Shown in pieces: positions 7,101-7,796 of a DNA stretch of 7,796 bases. The stretch spans positions 1 through 7,796 of the forward strand of contig CAISDR010000083.1 of assembly GCA_903884125.1 (NCBI GenBank), in the 5' to 3' direction. The notes beneath the pieces are model-generated. The model saw only the letters and a program-made list of their open reading frames with translations. It had not been told where the DNA came from and did not search any database. The DNA comes from an uncultured bacterium (lineage in GTDB: Bacteria; Pseudomonadota; Alphaproteobacteria; CAISDR01). A program made the position numbers and the translations under genes. Positions within the stretch are counted from its first letter, which is position 1; every line of letters starts with the position of its first letter.

Positions 7101-7406
7101 GTAATCGCAACCCAGGGTACTGAAAAATTCCTGACCGCCCAGGGCCTGAAGGTTGGTCGCGTCAACAAGGTGATGGAAGGCCAGCCCCATATTGTCGATC
7201 TGATGAAGGATGGGGGGATCGATCTGGTTTTCAATACGACAGAAGGCGCAAAGGCGATTGAAGATTCGCGGGAATTGCGTCGGGCCGCCCTGTTACAGCG
7301 AATCCCGTATTACACGACCCTGGCCGGGTCGCTGGCGGCAGTGAAAGCCATTGAGGCTCAGGCTTCCGGCTCACTTGAAGTAGCATCATTGCAGTCATAC
7401 ACTTAA
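4167..7406 (+). CDS. carB: Carbamoyl-phosphate synthetase large subunit
   Basis: CarB makes carbamoyl phosphate from bicarbonate, ammonia from CarA and two ATP. At 1079 residues it is nearly the E. coli length (1073). The carboxyphosphate half (about 1-400) keeps R129, R169, E215, Q285, E299, N301 and R303 at E. coli numbering, plus the loop SFTMGGTGGG (171-180). An oligomerisation region spans about 401-560. The carbamoyl-phosphate half (about 565-940) has IEFDYCCCHAAFAL, R724, E770, Q838, E850, N852 and R854. The MGS-like allosteric domain (about 945-1079) retains K962, T982, T985 and K1001, aligning with the E. coli effector-binding residues, so feedback control is likely. The ATG is 6 bp after the carA stop and has no near Shine-Dalgarno, which suggests translational coupling. 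Local oddities are P615 where Tyr is usual and F867 where Gly is usual. The function call is secure. Confidence 0.99.
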   Translation: MPKRTDIKSILIIGAGPIVIGQACEFDYSGTQACKALKAEGFRIILVNSNPATIMTDPELADATYIEPITPEIVAKIIEAERPDALLPTMGGQTALNTAMALADQGVLAKFGVEMIGANREAIEMAEDRSKFRLAMERIGLESPKSAAVNTLAEALDALPQIGLPAIIRPSFTMGGTGGGIAYNRVEFEEFVKSGLDASPTNEVLVEESVLGWKEFEMEVVRDKADNCIIICSIENIDPMGVHTGDSITVAPALTLTDKEYQVMRNASIAVLREIGVETGGSNVQFAINPEDGRMVVIEMNPRVSRSSALASKATGFPIAKVAASLAVGYTLDELANDITQSTPASFEPTIDYVVTKIPRFTFEKFAGADTTLTTSMKSVGEAMAIGRTFQESLQKALRSLETGLSGLDEIIIPGLGEGDDKNAIRAALRRPTPDRLRYVAQAFRHGMAPDEIQDACRIDPWFLEQIQEIIAVEESVRKDGLPQDLARLRRLKAMGFADQRLAQLSGDSEILVRNLRKKLGLHAVYKRIDTCAAEFRSATPYMYSTYEAPVDGLVEDEADPSARTKVIILGGGPNRIGQGIEFDYCCCHAAFALSDAGYETIMVNCNPETVSTDPDTSDRLYFEPLTAEEVLELVRVEQSNGKLLGVIVQFGGQTPLKLAKALEAAGVPILGTSPDAIDQAEDRKRFQEMLHELGLKQPVNGLASTADEARAVAERIGFPVVIRPSYVLGGRAMEIVRSVAQLNRYIANAVVVSGDSPVLIDSYLQDAIEVDVDALSDGKQVFVAGIMEHIEEAGIHSGDSACSLPPHSLDAATIAELERQTCAMALKLGVVGLMNVQFAIQSGEIFVLEVNPRASRTVPFVAKTIFYPIAKIAARIMAGESLASFNLRARKLNHVAVKEAVFPFARFPGVDTLLGPEMRSTGEVMGLDKSFAVAFAKSQIASGTKIPSRGCVFVSVKDRDKPALVAPVRLLIDMGFVVIATQGTEKFLTAQGLKVGRVNKVMEGQPHIVDLMKDGGIDLVFNTTEGAKAIEDSRELRRAALLQRIPYYTTLAGSLAAVKAIEAQASGSLEVASLQSYT

Positions 7407-7418
7407 GTCTGTACTTGA

Positions 7419-7451
7419 TTTGGACGACCACCAGATCGGTGCTTGTCCAAA
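7419..7451 (+). other. Stem-loop between carB and greA
   Basis: The outer arms TTTGGAC (7419-7425) and GTCCAAA (7445-7451) pair perfectly. A G-T and an A-T pair continue inward, then one C-C mismatch, then CACC (7429-7432) with GGTG (7438-7441) closing a 5-nt AGATC loop. That makes 13 base pairs in 33 nt, beginning 12 bp after the carB stop. There is no T-tract on either strand, so it is not a standard intrinsic terminator. It may protect the carAB mRNA 3' end, be a processing site, or act in a greA leader. Confidence 0.55.
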
Positions 7452-7472
7452 CTGCTAAGTTCAATCAACATT

Positions 7473-7486
7473 GGTCCAAATGGACC
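7473..7486 (+). repeat. Short palindrome upstream of greA
   Basis: GGTCC (7473-7477) and GGACC (7482-7486) form a perfect inverted repeat around AAAT. The left arm plus loop contains GTCCAAA (7474-7480), the same 7-mer as the right arm of the stem-loop at 7419-7451, so the two structures can compete for TTTGGAC at 7419-7425. An ATG in the greA frame (7480-7482) lies inside it. It could be an operator or a leader hairpin. Confidence 0.4.
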
Positions 7487-7539
7487 TGATTAAAGAGGTG
7501 GTCAGTCAGTCTGACCAGCCTCAGCCAAAGAGAGTTGAA

Positions 7540-7796
7540 ATGGAAAAGATTCCGATGACGCCGCGCGGCTTCGAAATTCTCGAAGAAGAAGTGAAGCGTT
7601 TGAAGACCGAGGAACGTCCCGCAATCATTCGGGCCATTGCCGAGGCGCGTGCCCATGGCGACCTTTCGGAAAATGCCGAATATCACGCGGCCAAGGAACG
7701 CCAGTCCTATATCGAAGGCCGGGTGATGGAGCTTGAGGATAAAATCTCGCGCGCCCAGGTAATCGATGTCAAAAAGCTGTCAGGGTCAAAAGTAAC
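7540..7796 (+). CDS. greA: Transcription elongation factor GreA, N-terminal part
   Basis: GreA enters the secondary channel of backtracked RNA polymerase and stimulates cleavage of the RNA 3' end. The visible 85 codons, running off the right edge, cover the N-terminal antiparallel coiled-coil. They start MEKIPMTPRGFEILEEEVKR. The tip motif HGDLSENAEYHAAKERQ (39-55) keeps the two acidic residues that hold the catalytic Mg, D41 and E44, at the E. coli positions. The C-terminal FKBP-like domain lies beyond the window. The ATG at 7540 matches the family start and has an AG-rich AAAGAGAG run (7527-7534) before it. In-frame GTG (7498) and ATG (7480) codons upstream would add 14 or 20 residues with no family likeness. 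The gene is 133 bp after carB, a carAB-greA order I know from other alphaproteobacteria. It may have its own promoter, though none is convincing by eye. Confidence 0.96.
   Translation, partial: MEKIPMTPRGFEILEEEVKRLKTEERPAIIRAIAEARAHGDLSENAEYHAAKERQSYIEGRVMELEDKISRAQVIDVKKLSGSKV

Noticed and set aside
7419..7451. Intrinsic (rho-independent) terminator of carAB
   Set aside because: The stem is good, but neither strand has the following T-run, so I list it only as a stem-loop.

Overview
The window looks like ordinary chromosome from an alphaproteobacterium. The support is the gene order (yqeY, dnaG and rpoD on one strand, diverging from carA, carB and greA), the protein signatures (for example the CCC run in the second CarB ATP-grasp half and GreA beginning MEKIPMT), and a moderately GC-rich composition. 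I cannot name the genus. No phage, plasmid, insertion-sequence, tRNA, rRNA or CRISPR signal was seen.

Left half, minus strand (read right to left): yqeY (2649 to 2173), dnaG (2145 to 184) and the first 41 codons of rpoD (125 to 1, continuing past the left edge). This is the alphaproteobacterial form of the macromolecular-synthesis operon. A GatB/YqeY-family gene sits where gammaproteobacteria carry rpsU. Gaps are 27 bp (yqeY-dnaG) and 58 bp (dnaG-rpoD), consistent with co-transcription of primase and the main sigma factor.

Centre: a 329-bp intergenic region (2650-2978) separates the two divergent units. It holds a good -10-like hexamer for carA, three tandem DnaA-box-like 9-mers spaced about one helical turn apart, three GANTC (CcrM-type) sites within 56 bp, and an inverted repeat. 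It is the most interesting non-coding part of the window.

Right half, plus strand: carA (2979-4160) and carB (4167-7406), only 6 bp apart, encode the two subunits of carbamoyl-phosphate synthetase. Their product feeds pyrimidine and arginine synthesis. A 133-bp gap with a long stem-loop and a short palindrome follows. Then comes the N-terminal part of greA (7540 to past the right edge), a transcript-cleavage factor.

All five named gene families are well known, and catalytic residues are intact wherever they are visible. I found no convincing undescribed system. The observations worth checking are the possible DnaA/CcrM control region between the operons, the alternative RNA pairing between carB and greA, the RNA hairpins at the end of dnaG, and two local departures from consensus in CarB.
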